64,000 nucleotides of DNA from SpSt-333 sp964371615. GTDB lineage: Bacteria; Bacteroidota; Ignavibacteria; UBA10030; UBA8401. The position numbers were made by a program, and so were the translations under genes. Below, in pieces: positions 42,787 to 51,791 of this stretch; position 1 is the stretch's first letter; each line of letters opens with the position of its first letter. The notes below the pieces were generated by a model, which did not search any database, had not been told where the DNA came from, and saw nothing but the letters and a program-made list of their open reading frames with translations. The stretch is taken from contig CAYJMS010000001.1 of NCBI GenBank assembly GCA_964371615.1, forward strand, positions 62,001 through 126,000, given 5' to 3'.

Positions 42787-44043
42787 GTGCTGTTCGCTGC
42801 CGCGAGTACGCTTTTCTTCTCCTGTCAACCGTCAGGGAAGGAATTCACGATCTGGATCGGCGGATCGCCGCAGGAACTTGAATTCTGGCAGCAGACGATC
42901 GATGCGTTCAATCGCCTCCATGATGTGCGTCTGCGTCTTGTCCGACAACCGACGTACACCGATCAACGCCGCCAGACTCTCATCATTTCGCTCAAAGCAC
43001 AGCAGCCGAACCCCGATCTCTTCCTGATCGACGTTGTGTGGATGAAACAATTTATCCTGTCGGGTTGGCTGGAACCGCTGGATGATTATGCCGTCCGCGA
43101 TTCGTTCCCATCGTCTCTCTTTTTTGAAAAAATCCTGCAATCAGTCGACCGCAACAACGGATCGTTGTATGCACTCCCCGTCTTTCTCGATGCGGGACTG
43201 TTGTATGTCAGGAACGACCTTCTCGATCGTTATCAATGTTCCGTCCCCGAAACATGGGAAGAATTGCTCCGTCAATCCGTCATAGTTCAGGCGGAAGAGC
43301 GTAAGAACGACCGGAATTTCAACGGATTTGTATGGCAGGGAGCTCAATATGAAGGGCTCATCTGCACGTTTCTGGAATTTGTCGCCTCGAACGGCGGCGG
43401 CATTATGCAGGAGGGAAACGTCGTCGTGAACAGCGATCAGAACGTCGCCGCTCTGACATTTATGCAAAATCTTATTCACGCAGAACAGGTCTCGCCGGTG
43501 AATACATTTACGGAGATGAAGGAAGAGGAAGTGCGCCGTTCGTTTCAACGCGGAGAGGCATTGTTCGAACGGAATTGGAGTTATGCATGGAATTTGCATC
43601 AGCGGGATGATTCGAATGTGCGGGATAAATTTTCCGTCCATCCGCTGCCGTCGTTCCGTAACGGAACATCGTCGCCGGCGCTCGGCGGATGGCATATCGG
43701 TCTCTCGGTTCATTCGGATATGAAGGAAACGGCATGGGAATTTATCCGGTTTGTTACCGCGTACGAGACGCAAAAAGAAATGGCTGTGAGGATGGGATGG
43801 AATCCGGCGCGGGAAGATGTGTATGACGATGCGGAGTTGCTGCAGATGGTTCCGCATCTTCCGGTATTAAAGACATCGTTTGGTCGTGCGGTACCGCGTC
43901 CTGCCGTGCCGTATTATCCGCAAATCTCTGAAGTGCTCCAGCGGCATGTAAACGCCTGTTTATCCGGCCGTGTAACCGCACGCGCAGCGCTGGAAGCCGC
44001 ACAAAGTGAGATCGATCAATTGGTGAAGTCCTATGAAAAATAA
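42787..44043 (+). CDS. Sugar ABC transporter substrate-binding lipoprotein
   Basis: The product is a family 1 extracellular solute-binding protein (FTIWIGGSPQELEFWQQTID, NPDLFLIDVVWMKQFILSGW, GRAVPRPAVPYYPQISEVLQ) with a lipobox ending FFSC. The only standard start in frame is GTG 42787, which leaves almost no charged n-region. The frame is open back to 42757 and reads IKVKKAYRFVLFAAASTLFF from an ATC at 42760, nine bases after GAGAAGGA, which would complete a normal lipoprotein signal. The real start may therefore be ATC 42760. Two permeases follow with overlapping genes. Confidence 0.88.
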   Translation: MLFAAASTLFFSCQPSGKEFTIWIGGSPQELEFWQQTIDAFNRLHDVRLRLVRQPTYTDQRRQTLIISLKAQQPNPDLFLIDVVWMKQFILSGWLEPLDDYAVRDSFPSSLFFEKILQSVDRNNGSLYALPVFLDAGLLYVRNDLLDRYQCSVPETWEELLRQSVIVQAEERKNDRNFNGFVWQGAQYEGLICTFLEFVASNGGGIMQEGNVVVNSDQNVAALTFMQNLIHAEQVSPVNTFTEMKEEEVRRSFQRGEALFERNWSYAWNLHQRDDSNVRDKFSVHPLPSFRNGTSSPALGGWHIGLSVHSDMKETAWEFIRFVTAYETQKEMAVRMGWNPAREDVYDDAELLQMVPHLPVLKTSFGRAVPRPAVPYYPQISEVLQRHVNACLSGRVTARAALEAAQSEIDQLVKSYEK

Positions 44044-44923
44044 ATGGACGGCACATTTCCGTGAAGGCGGGACAGCCCTGCTCTTCAATACGCCGCTGTT
44101 CATCGTTACAGCTGCGTTTGTGCTGGTGCCGGTGGTCGGAACACTCATCGGCAGTCTGTTCCGCGATGTTACGTATTTGCCAATACAATTCATCGCCACG
44201 GACAACTATAGACGATTGTTCGCCGATCCGCATTTTCTTCATGCGCTCCGATTTACGCTGATGTTTGTCGTCTGTTCGGTCTCGGTAGAGCTGGTGCTGG
44301 GTGTGGTCTTTGCACTGGTGCTGAACGAAAATCTCCCCGGCCGCACGATGCTGCGCATCGCAGTGTTGATTCCCTGGGCAATTCCGGTTGCTATCTCTGC
44401 GCGGATCTGGGAATGGATGTACGACTATACTATCGGTTTTTTCAACGCGCTTGGCGCATGGAGCGGAATTCTGTCGGAACCGGTCAGCTGGCTCGGCACT
44501 CCGGTATTGGCGTTTCTTTCCCTTGTTGCTGCCGATGTATGGAAGACGACTCCGTTCATTACGGTGATCGTGCTGGCGGGACTTTCGGCGATTGATGATG
44601 AATTGTATCAACAGGCAAAAATCGACGGAGCACATGTGCTGCAAAGGTTCCGGTTTGTCACGCTGCCGCTGCTGCGCCCCGTCTTGATTGTCGCGTTGCT
44701 GTTCAGGACAATCGATGCGATCCGGATCTTCGATCTGGTGTATGTGCTGACAGGAGGAGGACCCGGCGGCAGCACCGCATCGATATCGCTGTATGCCTAC
44801 AATTATTTCGCCGCCGGCGATATGGGGTATGGTTCCGCAATCGCGGTGACGTTATTTCTCGTCGCTGCACTGCTGTCGGCGATGTATATCCGGGCGGGCG
44901 GATTCGGAAAGGGGATCGAATGA
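44033..44923 (+). CDS. Sugar ABC transporter permease (MalF/UgpA type)
   Basis: The 296-residue protein has six hydrophobic segments and the EAA-type cytoplasmic loop (DDELYQQAKIDGAHVLQRFR FVTLPLLRP region), where the ATPase docks. It overlaps the binding-protein gene by 11 bases and the second permease by 4, so the three genes form one translationally coupled operon. No ATPase gene is present; importers of this class often share a genome-encoded MsmK/MalK-type ATPase elsewhere. Confidence 0.92.
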   Translation: MKNKWTAHFREGGTALLFNTPLFIVTAAFVLVPVVGTLIGSLFRDVTYLPIQFIATDNYRRLFADPHFLHALRFTLMFVVCSVSVELVLGVVFALVLNENLPGRTMLRIAVLIPWAIPVAISARIWEWMYDYTIGFFNALGAWSGILSEPVSWLGTPVLAFLSLVAADVWKTTPFITVIVLAGLSAIDDELYQQAKIDGAHVLQRFRFVTLPLLRPVLIVALLFRTIDAIRIFDLVYVLTGGGPGGSTASISLYAYNYFAAGDMGYGSAIAVTLFLVAALLSAMYIRAGGFGKGIE

Positions 44924-45750
44924 AAGAATCGATAATACTTCGAACGATAAAAATTTCCGCCGCTGCATTTCTTTTGCTGTTTTGCCTTTTTCCGTTTGTG
45001 TGGATGGTAGTGATTTCGTTTTCCAAAACTCCCGATTTTCTTGCCGCTGCATCGTCGTTTGTCGGCACTGTGGATAATTTTGCGGAGATCGTGATGGGAG
45101 AATCGTTCCGGTTGACGGAATTTTTGCGGAACAGCCTTATTGTTTCCGCAGTCTCCGCCGCTGCAACAACCCTGTTCGCAACATTGTCGGCGTATACGGT
45201 AATGCGGTTGACGTTTCCGGGACGCAGGGTGATCCCCATACTGTTGCTCGGAATTTCCATGTTTCCACAGATCAGCCTTGTCGGATATCTGTTCGACATG
45301 ATGACGCGGCTCGGCTGGATCAATACGTACAGTGCGTTGATCTTTCCATACATTACGTTGAGCCTGCCGCTGGCACTCTGGATCATGATGAGTTATTTTT
45401 CACAGATCACGAAGGAATTCGACAATGCTGCGCTGGTGGACGGAGCGACACGGTTTCAAATTCTACGATTGATCCTTTTTCCGATTGCATTGCCCGGTAT
45501 TCTGTCCACATTCATCCTTGTTTTTATTTTCTCATTCAACGAATTTCTCTTTGCGCTGTTGCTGACGATCGATTTCAACGCCCGTACCATTCCCGTCGGA
45601 ATCGCCCTGTTTGAAGGCTTGCACGGACAAATTCCATGGGGCCATATCATGGCAGCAGCGGTGGTTGCAACGATTCCGATTGCAGCGGTTATCGCACTGT
45701 TCCAGCGGTATATCATCCGCGGATTGATGCAAGGGGCGATGAAAGGATAA
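44920..45750 (+). CDS. Sugar ABC transporter permease (MalG/UgpE type)
   Basis: The 276-residue protein is the second membrane subunit. It has six helices, PFVWMVVISFSKTPDF near the start typical of MalG relatives, and the EAA loop EFDNAALVDGATRFQILRLI followed by LFPIALPG. The C-terminal HIMAAAVVATIPIAAVIALF and QRYIIRGLMQGAMKG match the family. It forms the channel with the preceding permease. Confidence 0.92.
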   Translation: MKESIILRTIKISAAAFLLLFCLFPFVWMVVISFSKTPDFLAAASSFVGTVDNFAEIVMGESFRLTEFLRNSLIVSAVSAAATTLFATLSAYTVMRLTFPGRRVIPILLLGISMFPQISLVGYLFDMMTRLGWINTYSALIFPYITLSLPLALWIMMSYFSQITKEFDNAALVDGATRFQILRLILFPIALPGILSTFILVFIFSFNEFLFALLLTIDFNARTIPVGIALFEGLHGQIPWGHIMAAAVVATIPIAAVIALFQRYIIRGLMQGAMKG

Positions 45751-45846
45751 ATAGTGTTTCCAATGCAAAAACGGGCGATTTCCTTCTTCCGATAGTCGAC
45801 GTTTTTTCGTATTTTTCTTCCATAATAAAGGAATAGAAGCATCCCT

Positions 45847-47535
45847 ATGGAAGAAAAAGAAAAATCCGATTTCATCCGCGACATTATCAACGAAGATCTC
45901 AAGACCAATAAATTTCAGGGGCGCGTGCATACGCGTTTTCCTCCTGAACCGAACGGCTATCTCCACATCGGCCACGCTAAATCCATCTGCCTCAACAACG
46001 GCATCGCACAGGAGTACAACGGTAAATTCAACCTGCGGTTCGACGACACCAATCCGGAAAAGGAAGAACAGGAATATGTCGACTCGATTATCGACGATGT
46101 TCGCTGGCTCGGCGGCAATTTTGAGGATCGAGTCTTCTTTGCTTCGGATTATTTCGACCGGATGTATTCGTACGCCGTCGAACTGATTAAAAAAGGGAAG
46201 GCCTACGTCTGCGATCTCAACGCCGACGAGATCCGCCGATCGCGCGGCACGCTGACCGAACCGGGAACAAACAGTCCGTTTCGCAACCGCACTGTTGAAG
46301 AGAATCTCGATCTTTTCGAACGGATGCGCAACGGCGAATTTCCTGACGGAGCAAAAACGCTTCGTGCAAAGATCGATATGGCATCGCCGAACATCAATCT
46401 GCGCGATCCGATTATGTACCGCATCGTTCACGAAGATCATCACCGTCAGGGGAAAAGATGGTGTATCTATCCCACCTACGATTGGGCGCATGGAATCGAA
46501 GATTCCATCGAAGGAATCACGCATTCCATCTGTACGCTGGAGTTTGAAAACCACCGTCCCCTCTATGATTGGTATCTCGATTCGCTCGGCGTCTATCATC
46601 CGCAGCAGATAGAATTTGCAAGGCTCAATGTCAGTTTTACAGTCCTCAGTAAAAGAAAACTTCTCCGTCTCGTCCAGGAAAAATATGTCTCCGGCTGGGA
46701 CGATCCGCGTATGCCCACTATTGCCGCTTACCGCCGCCGTGGCTATACCGCCGACTCGATCAGGAAATTTTGCGATATCATCGGCGTGGCAAAACGGGAT
46801 AGTGTCATCGATGTTGCGCTGCTCGAATTTACGATTCGCGAAGATCTGAACAAGAGTGCGAACCGCACCATGGCAGTGCTGAATCCCTTGAAGGTGGTCA
46901 TTACAAACTATCCTGAGACCGGAATAGAAGTGTGCGATGCGGTGAACAACCCGGAAAACGAAGCGGCAGGGACAAGAAAAGTACCGTTCGGACGCGAGAT
47001 CTACATCGAGCAGGACGATTTCCGTGAAGTTCCGCCGCCGAAGTATTACCGCCTCTCTCCGGGAACGGAAGTGCGTTTGAAGTATGCCTACATCATCAAG
47101 TGCGAAAACGTGGTAAAAGATGCGCAGGGAAATATTCTCGAAGTCCGCTGCACGTACGATCCCGAAACCAAAAGCGGCATGGCGGGGGCGAACAGAAAAG
47201 TAAAATCGACCATTCATTGGGTCTCTGCCGAAAAAGCGGTGGATGCCGAAGTACGTCTCTATGACCGGTTGTTTGTTAACGAAAATCCGGACGACGCTCC
47301 GGAAGGAAAGGATTTTCTCTCCAACCTCAATCCGAAATCGTTAACCGTAGTATCGCATGCCAAAGTGGAACCTGTTCTCGGCGCGGCGATTCCGGGAGAA
47401 CGGTACCAGTTTGAACGGACCGGATATTTTGCCGTCGATGTTAAAGACAGCACACCGGGTCATCCCGTTTTTAACCGCATTGTCACACTCAAAGACACCT
47501 GGGCAAAGATCGAAAAGAAGGACGGGAAAAAGTAA
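45847..47535 (+). CDS. glnS: Glutaminyl-tRNA synthetase
   Basis: The 562-residue class I synthetase attaches glutamine to tRNA-Gln. The HIGH motif lies in PEPNGYLHIGHAKSICLN and the KMSKS equivalent is VLSKRKL. DTNPEKEEQEYVDSI and the tRNA anticodon-binding beta-barrel motifs (LYDRLFVNENP, FLSNLNPKS) are present. The length agrees with bacterial GlnRS. It appears to be a single-gene unit; no terminator was seen between it and the next gene. Confidence 0.97.
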   Translation: MEEKEKSDFIRDIINEDLKTNKFQGRVHTRFPPEPNGYLHIGHAKSICLNNGIAQEYNGKFNLRFDDTNPEKEEQEYVDSIIDDVRWLGGNFEDRVFFASDYFDRMYSYAVELIKKGKAYVCDLNADEIRRSRGTLTEPGTNSPFRNRTVEENLDLFERMRNGEFPDGAKTLRAKIDMASPNINLRDPIMYRIVHEDHHRQGKRWCIYPTYDWAHGIEDSIEGITHSICTLEFENHRPLYDWYLDSLGVYHPQQIEFARLNVSFTVLSKRKLLRLVQEKYVSGWDDPRMPTIAAYRRRGYTADSIRKFCDIIGVAKRDSVIDVALLEFTIREDLNKSANRTMAVLNPLKVVITNYPETGIEVCDAVNNPENEAAGTRKVPFGREIYIEQDDFREVPPPKYYRLSPGTEVRLKYAYIIKCENVVKDAQGNILEVRCTYDPETKSGMAGANRKVKSTIHWVSAEKAVDAEVRLYDRLFVNENPDDAPEGKDFLSNLNPKSLTVVSHAKVEPVLGAAIPGERYQFERTGYFAVDVKDSTPGHPVFNRIVTLKDTWAKIEKKDGKK

Positions 47536-47660
47536 CCGGGGCGGTTGAGGGATTGCCTATTCGTCAAGCGCTGATTGTTAAGATTTCTTTGAACGCGATT
47601 CTCCCTGCCTTGCAACTTAACCCGCCAAAGCGTAGTTTTACCATAGACTCACCGCCGATC

Positions 47661-50486
47661 ATGCGTCGAAAAAGATTACATATCGTTCTCTTTCTTCTCT
47701 GTGCTGCCGCTCTCCCGTCGTTCGCACAATTCTATTATTTCGGCCATAATAAAGTTCAATACACGCAATTCGACTGGAAGATCCTCCGCACGGAACATTT
47801 CGACATTTATTATTATCCCGAAATGAAGGAACTGGCGGAGCAGGGGGCCTTTTTTGCCGAAGAGGCGTACAAACATCACGAAAGCAAATTCAACCATTCG
47901 CTCGGTCACCGTGTCCCGCTCATTTTTTATTCATCCCATCTGCACTTTCAGCAGACGAATACGATCGGGGGATTCATTCCCGAAGGTGTCGGCGGATTCT
48001 TTGAGTTTTTAAAAGGCCGCGTCGTTATTCCGTCGGACGGTTCTCTCTCGCGGTTCCGTCATGTTATCCGTCATGAATTGGTGCATGTATTCATGCACAG
48101 CAAAATCAACCGGGTGATGACCGATCATCGCATTCCGCAGGATCGGATGCCCCCCCTGTGGTTTACCGAGGGACTGGCCGAATCGTGGTCCACCGACCCG
48201 GACGATCAGTCCGAAATGCTGATCCGCGATGCCGTGCTGAATAATTACATCGTACCGCTGCAGTACATCGAATCGATCTACGGCACATTCCTGATGTACA
48301 AACAGGGACAGTACATCCTGGATTATATTGCGGAACGGTACGGTGAAGACAAACTGCTGATGTTGATGGAAAATTTCTGGCGGCATGTGTCGTTCAGCGA
48401 GGTAATGAAAGCGACGATCGGCAAAGATTATAAGGAGTTCGACGAAGAATGGATCTACGCCATGAAGAAACGGTATTATCCCGTTCTTGCCACCAGCGAT
48501 TTCACCGGCCAGGCGTCGACCGCTGTCGTGAAAAAAGGCTTCAATACAAAACCGGTCTTTTATCTGAACAACGGCCGGAGAGAAGTGTACTTCATCGCCA
48601 ATTACACCGGCTATACATCGATCTATAAAATCGACCTCGAGACGGCGGAGGAAAAAGAAATCGAACCGCAATTGGTGATCCAGGGGGAAAAGAGCAACGA
48701 CTTTGAGGCGTTTCATGTCTTTCAAAGCAAACTGGATATCTCGAAAGAGGGAATTCTCGCCTTCGTGACTAAAAAGGGAGAGACCGATGCGCTTCATCTC
48801 TATAATGTCGGTGAAGAACGTATGATCCGCACGCTGCAGTTCGATGCACTGGTCGTTATTGCATCCCCCTCATGGTCAAACGACGGAAAGAAGATCGTCT
48901 TTGCCGCAAACGACAAATCCGGCAGGATGGATATTTATGTGTATGATCTAGCCCGCGAAAAATTGGAACGATTGACCGACGATCCGTATGACGACCGCGA
49001 TCCGGCCTGGATGCCCGATGAATCGGCGGTGATATTCAGTTCCGACCGGACGCCGGACGGGATCAGGCAGAACTATAATCTGTTCTCCGTGAATATCGGG
49101 ACGAAACAGATTGCGCATATTACCACCGGTGCAAAAAATTATTACTCCCCCTCGTTTTCACCGGACGGAAAATATCTGACCTTCATCTGCAATGAAGACG
49201 GCGCGCAGAATATCTGGGCGATTTCTGCGTCAGAGATTCAAGCACCGGCCGTAACGATGAAACAAATAACCCGGTTCACCAATGCGGCGTTCGATCCGCG
49301 ATGGACGGACAACGACGAAATTCTTTTTTCGGGATTTGAAAATTTCGGATTCAAAATTTACCAGATTCCCCATGCATCCCGCATGATCGATACCACATCG
49401 ATCGTTCGAACCATCGCGCATGCACCGTCCGTGGCGTCGTGGCAGCCGCAATCCGTACAAGGGGATACAACGGTCAGTTTTGTCGATTATGAAGGGGAGT
49501 ATTCGCTCGATATCGCACAAAGCGTTGTCTCCACCGATCCGGTTTTCGGTACCACCGGCGGCGCGGCGATGGCGGTCAGCGACCTGCTGGGAAACGATCA
49601 ATATTATTTTTTGCTGTATAATAATGCGCAGTCGTCGGATGAATTCCTGGAGAGTTTTAATATCGCCGTGACGCGTGTATCGCTCGGTCAGAGAATGAAT
49701 TTTGCCACGGGAATCTTTCACTTCTCCGGCCGGCGGTACGATCTCACCGATCCGGATCTCTATTTCTACGAACGGGCATTCGGCGGTTATTTTGTCCTCA
49801 GTTATCCTCTGTCGAAGTTCCAGCGTATTGAATCGGGAATCCAGCTCAGCAATTCGGATAAGGAATTGTTCTTCGGCCTCCGTCCCCGCAAGGCGTTGAT
49901 CCTCTCCAATTCAATCAGTTTCATTCATGATAATTCCCTCTGGCTGCAGACGGGGCCGATCGATGGATCGAGATTTCTCTTTACCGCAGCGTATACATCC
50001 GATGTGCAGTACGGCAACGTGGGATACTATTCGTTTATCGGCGATTACCGCATGTATAACCGCATCAACCTCCGCACCGCGCTTGCCTCCCGTTTTACAG
50101 TGATGATGAATGAAGGGAAAGAGGCGCGGCGGTTCTTTATGGGCGGGAGCTGGGATTTGCGCGGCTGGCCCCGCTGGTCGATCCGCGGGAAGAAACTCTG
50201 GATTATGAGCCACGAATTCCGGTTTCCATTCGTCGATCAGTTTGCCATCAAATTTCCGTTTGGGAACGTCGGCTTTGGTTCATTTCGCGGCGCGCTCTTT
50301 CTTGATGCCGGTTCGGCGTGGGATAATACCTATCGTTCGACCATCGGCAGCATCGGGGGCGGACTGCGATGGAGCCTCTTTGGCGCGCTGGTGTTCCGGT
50401 ACGATGTCGGGAAAAGAATTCTTGACGATTTTAACGCGGTTCAGAACGGCCTTTTCTATCAATTCTTTTTCGGCTGGGATTTTTAG
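47661..50486 (+). CDS. Gluzincin-like metalloprotease / PD40 propeller / surface-antigen barrel protein
   Basis: The 941-residue protein has a signal peptide (MRRKRLHIVLFLLCAAALPS), a zinc-metallopeptidase-like domain with His138-Glu139-x-x-His142 (RHELVHVF) and Glu170 or Glu174 in FTEGLAE as likely third ligand, TolB/PD40-type propeller repeats at about 340-620 (SWSNDGKKIVFAANDKSGRM, SPSFSPDGKYLTFI) and a C-terminal region like an Omp85 surface-antigen barrel. It is probably an outer-membrane-anchored periplasmic or surface protease. The frame is open to 47553, but ATG 47661 precedes the signal peptide. Confidence 0.8.
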   Translation: MRRKRLHIVLFLLCAAALPSFAQFYYFGHNKVQYTQFDWKILRTEHFDIYYYPEMKELAEQGAFFAEEAYKHHESKFNHSLGHRVPLIFYSSHLHFQQTNTIGGFIPEGVGGFFEFLKGRVVIPSDGSLSRFRHVIRHELVHVFMHSKINRVMTDHRIPQDRMPPLWFTEGLAESWSTDPDDQSEMLIRDAVLNNYIVPLQYIESIYGTFLMYKQGQYILDYIAERYGEDKLLMLMENFWRHVSFSEVMKATIGKDYKEFDEEWIYAMKKRYYPVLATSDFTGQASTAVVKKGFNTKPVFYLNNGRREVYFIANYTGYTSIYKIDLETAEEKEIEPQLVIQGEKSNDFEAFHVFQSKLDISKEGILAFVTKKGETDALHLYNVGEERMIRTLQFDALVVIASPSWSNDGKKIVFAANDKSGRMDIYVYDLAREKLERLTDDPYDDRDPAWMPDESAVIFSSDRTPDGIRQNYNLFSVNIGTKQIAHITTGAKNYYSPSFSPDGKYLTFICNEDGAQNIWAISASEIQAPAVTMKQITRFTNAAFDPRWTDNDEILFSGFENFGFKIYQIPHASRMIDTTSIVRTIAHAPSVASWQPQSVQGDTTVSFVDYEGEYSLDIAQSVVSTDPVFGTTGGAAMAVSDLLGNDQYYFLLYNNAQSSDEFLESFNIAVTRVSLGQRMNFATGIFHFSGRRYDLTDPDLYFYERAFGGYFVLSYPLSKFQRIESGIQLSNSDKELFFGLRPRKALILSNSISFIHDNSLWLQTGPIDGSRFLFTAAYTSDVQYGNVGYYSFIGDYRMYNRINLRTALASRFTVMMNEGKEARRFFMGGSWDLRGWPRWSIRGKKLWIMSHEFRFPFVDQFAIKFPFGNVGFGSFRGALFLDAGSAWDNTYRSTIGSIGGGLRWSLFGALVFRYDVGKRILDDFNAVQNGLFYQFFFGWDF

Positions 50487-51718
50487 TGACGGGAGTGAAT
50501 AATCAATCACACATATGGACCGGTGATGCAATTGAAAGGAATGAAACTACCGCTCTGATCAGGTCGGTGTCGTCCGTTTTTCTCCCGCCGTTCATTTTCC
50601 TTGCCGCTCTCACACTCTTCGCCGGCTGCTCCGGCGCGCGAATGAATATCAGTATTGATCAATTTCCGCAGGACCAGCTGATGTACGGACGAAGCGCCGA
50701 CCGTCTCTTTGTTGATTCGTCCTCATTTACTTTTCCCTTAAGCATCCGGTGGGAATATGATGCCGGTGCGGGATTCGGACACGCGCCGATGATCGTCGCC
50801 GGCAACACACTGTTTGTCGGAACACTGCGCGGAGAATTGCATGCGGTGAATCTTTCCGACGGCGACCGGTTGGGATATCTGAAAACGTATAGCCCTGTTT
50901 TTGCAGCACCGGCTTTGTTCAACGGAACACTGGTCTTCTGTACGGAGTCGGGGGAGGAGAATCTCGCAGCGTATGATATCGAAAAACGAAAAATCCGGTG
51001 GAGCAAAGATCTCGGAGGAATCTCCGCATCGCCGATGGTGTATCGCTCCATGCTCATAGCAGCCGGATTGGACGGCACCATCGCTGCATTCGACACACTC
51101 GGCAACGAAGCATGGATCTTCACAACAGCCTCGGAGTTCCGCGCGTCTCCCGCCGCTTCCGCAGGAACGGTATTCTGCGCGAATACGAACGGAGAAGTAT
51201 TTGCACTGGACGCCTTCGACGGATCGCTGCGATGGAAAAGAAATGTCAACGGCGCGGTATACGCCGGACTGACTGTGCACGGTTCGACGCTGATCGTTTC
51301 ATCGCGCGATTCCTCCGTGTATCTGTTTGATACGGAAAGCGGAGACAATACACGGAGGATTGTTGTCGGCAATAAAGTCATGGCGTCGCCGGCAGTGCAG
51401 AATGGAATACTGTACATCACCACGCTCGACGGCGTTGTGCTCGCCTATGAAATTGCGACCGGCGAACTGCGGTGGAAGTTCACTGCTCGCAGTATCATCA
51501 ACACGACCCCCGTCGTCGCTGCAAACGCCCTCTTTGTTGCGTCTCTGGATAAGCACATCTATGCGCTCGATCCCCGGTCGGGTAATGAACTGTGGAAATA
51601 CGAACTCCCGTCGCGGGTAAAAAGTACGCCGATCGTCTGGAATAATACCTTGATCGTTGCCGGGGACGGAAAAATTATCTACCGTTTCGACTCGTCGACC
51701 GCCGCACAAAAGCAATAA
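50486..51718 (+). CDS. PQQ-type beta-propeller lipoprotein
   Basis: The protein carries repeats of the PQQ/quinoprotein propeller class (TLFVGTLRGELHAVNLSDGD, LDGTIAAFDTLGNEAWIF, TNGEVFALDAFDGSLRWK, LDKHIYALDPRSGNELWKYE) behind a hydrophobic segment with lipobox LFAGC. It resembles BamB-like propellers in fold. GTG 50486 overlaps the previous stop by one base; GTG 50495 or a later GTG near 50567, closer to the lipoprotein signal, is also possible. It directly follows the barrel protein, which suggests a role in outer-membrane assembly. Confidence 0.78.
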   Translation: MTGVNNQSHIWTGDAIERNETTALIRSVSSVFLPPFIFLAALTLFAGCSGARMNISIDQFPQDQLMYGRSADRLFVDSSSFTFPLSIRWEYDAGAGFGHAPMIVAGNTLFVGTLRGELHAVNLSDGDRLGYLKTYSPVFAAPALFNGTLVFCTESGEENLAAYDIEKRKIRWSKDLGGISASPMVYRSMLIAAGLDGTIAAFDTLGNEAWIFTTASEFRASPAASAGTVFCANTNGEVFALDAFDGSLRWKRNVNGAVYAGLTVHGSTLIVSSRDSSVYLFDTESGDNTRRIVVGNKVMASPAVQNGILYITTLDGVVLAYEIATGELRWKFTARSIINTTPVVAANALFVASLDKHIYALDPRSGNELWKYELPSRVKSTPIVWNNTLIVAGDGKIIYRFDSSTAAQKQ

Positions 51719-51791
51719 TGAGATATTCGGGGACCGAGACGGTGTTTTGTTTATCCTTCTCAATTTCCGAAATTACTTTTGGAATCATACC

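Noticed and set aside
45532..47217. Antisense open frame of 561 codons across permease and glnS
   Set aside because: It lies opposite two clear, conserved genes, has no recognisable domain and is full of Arg/His/Cys typical of a shadow frame.
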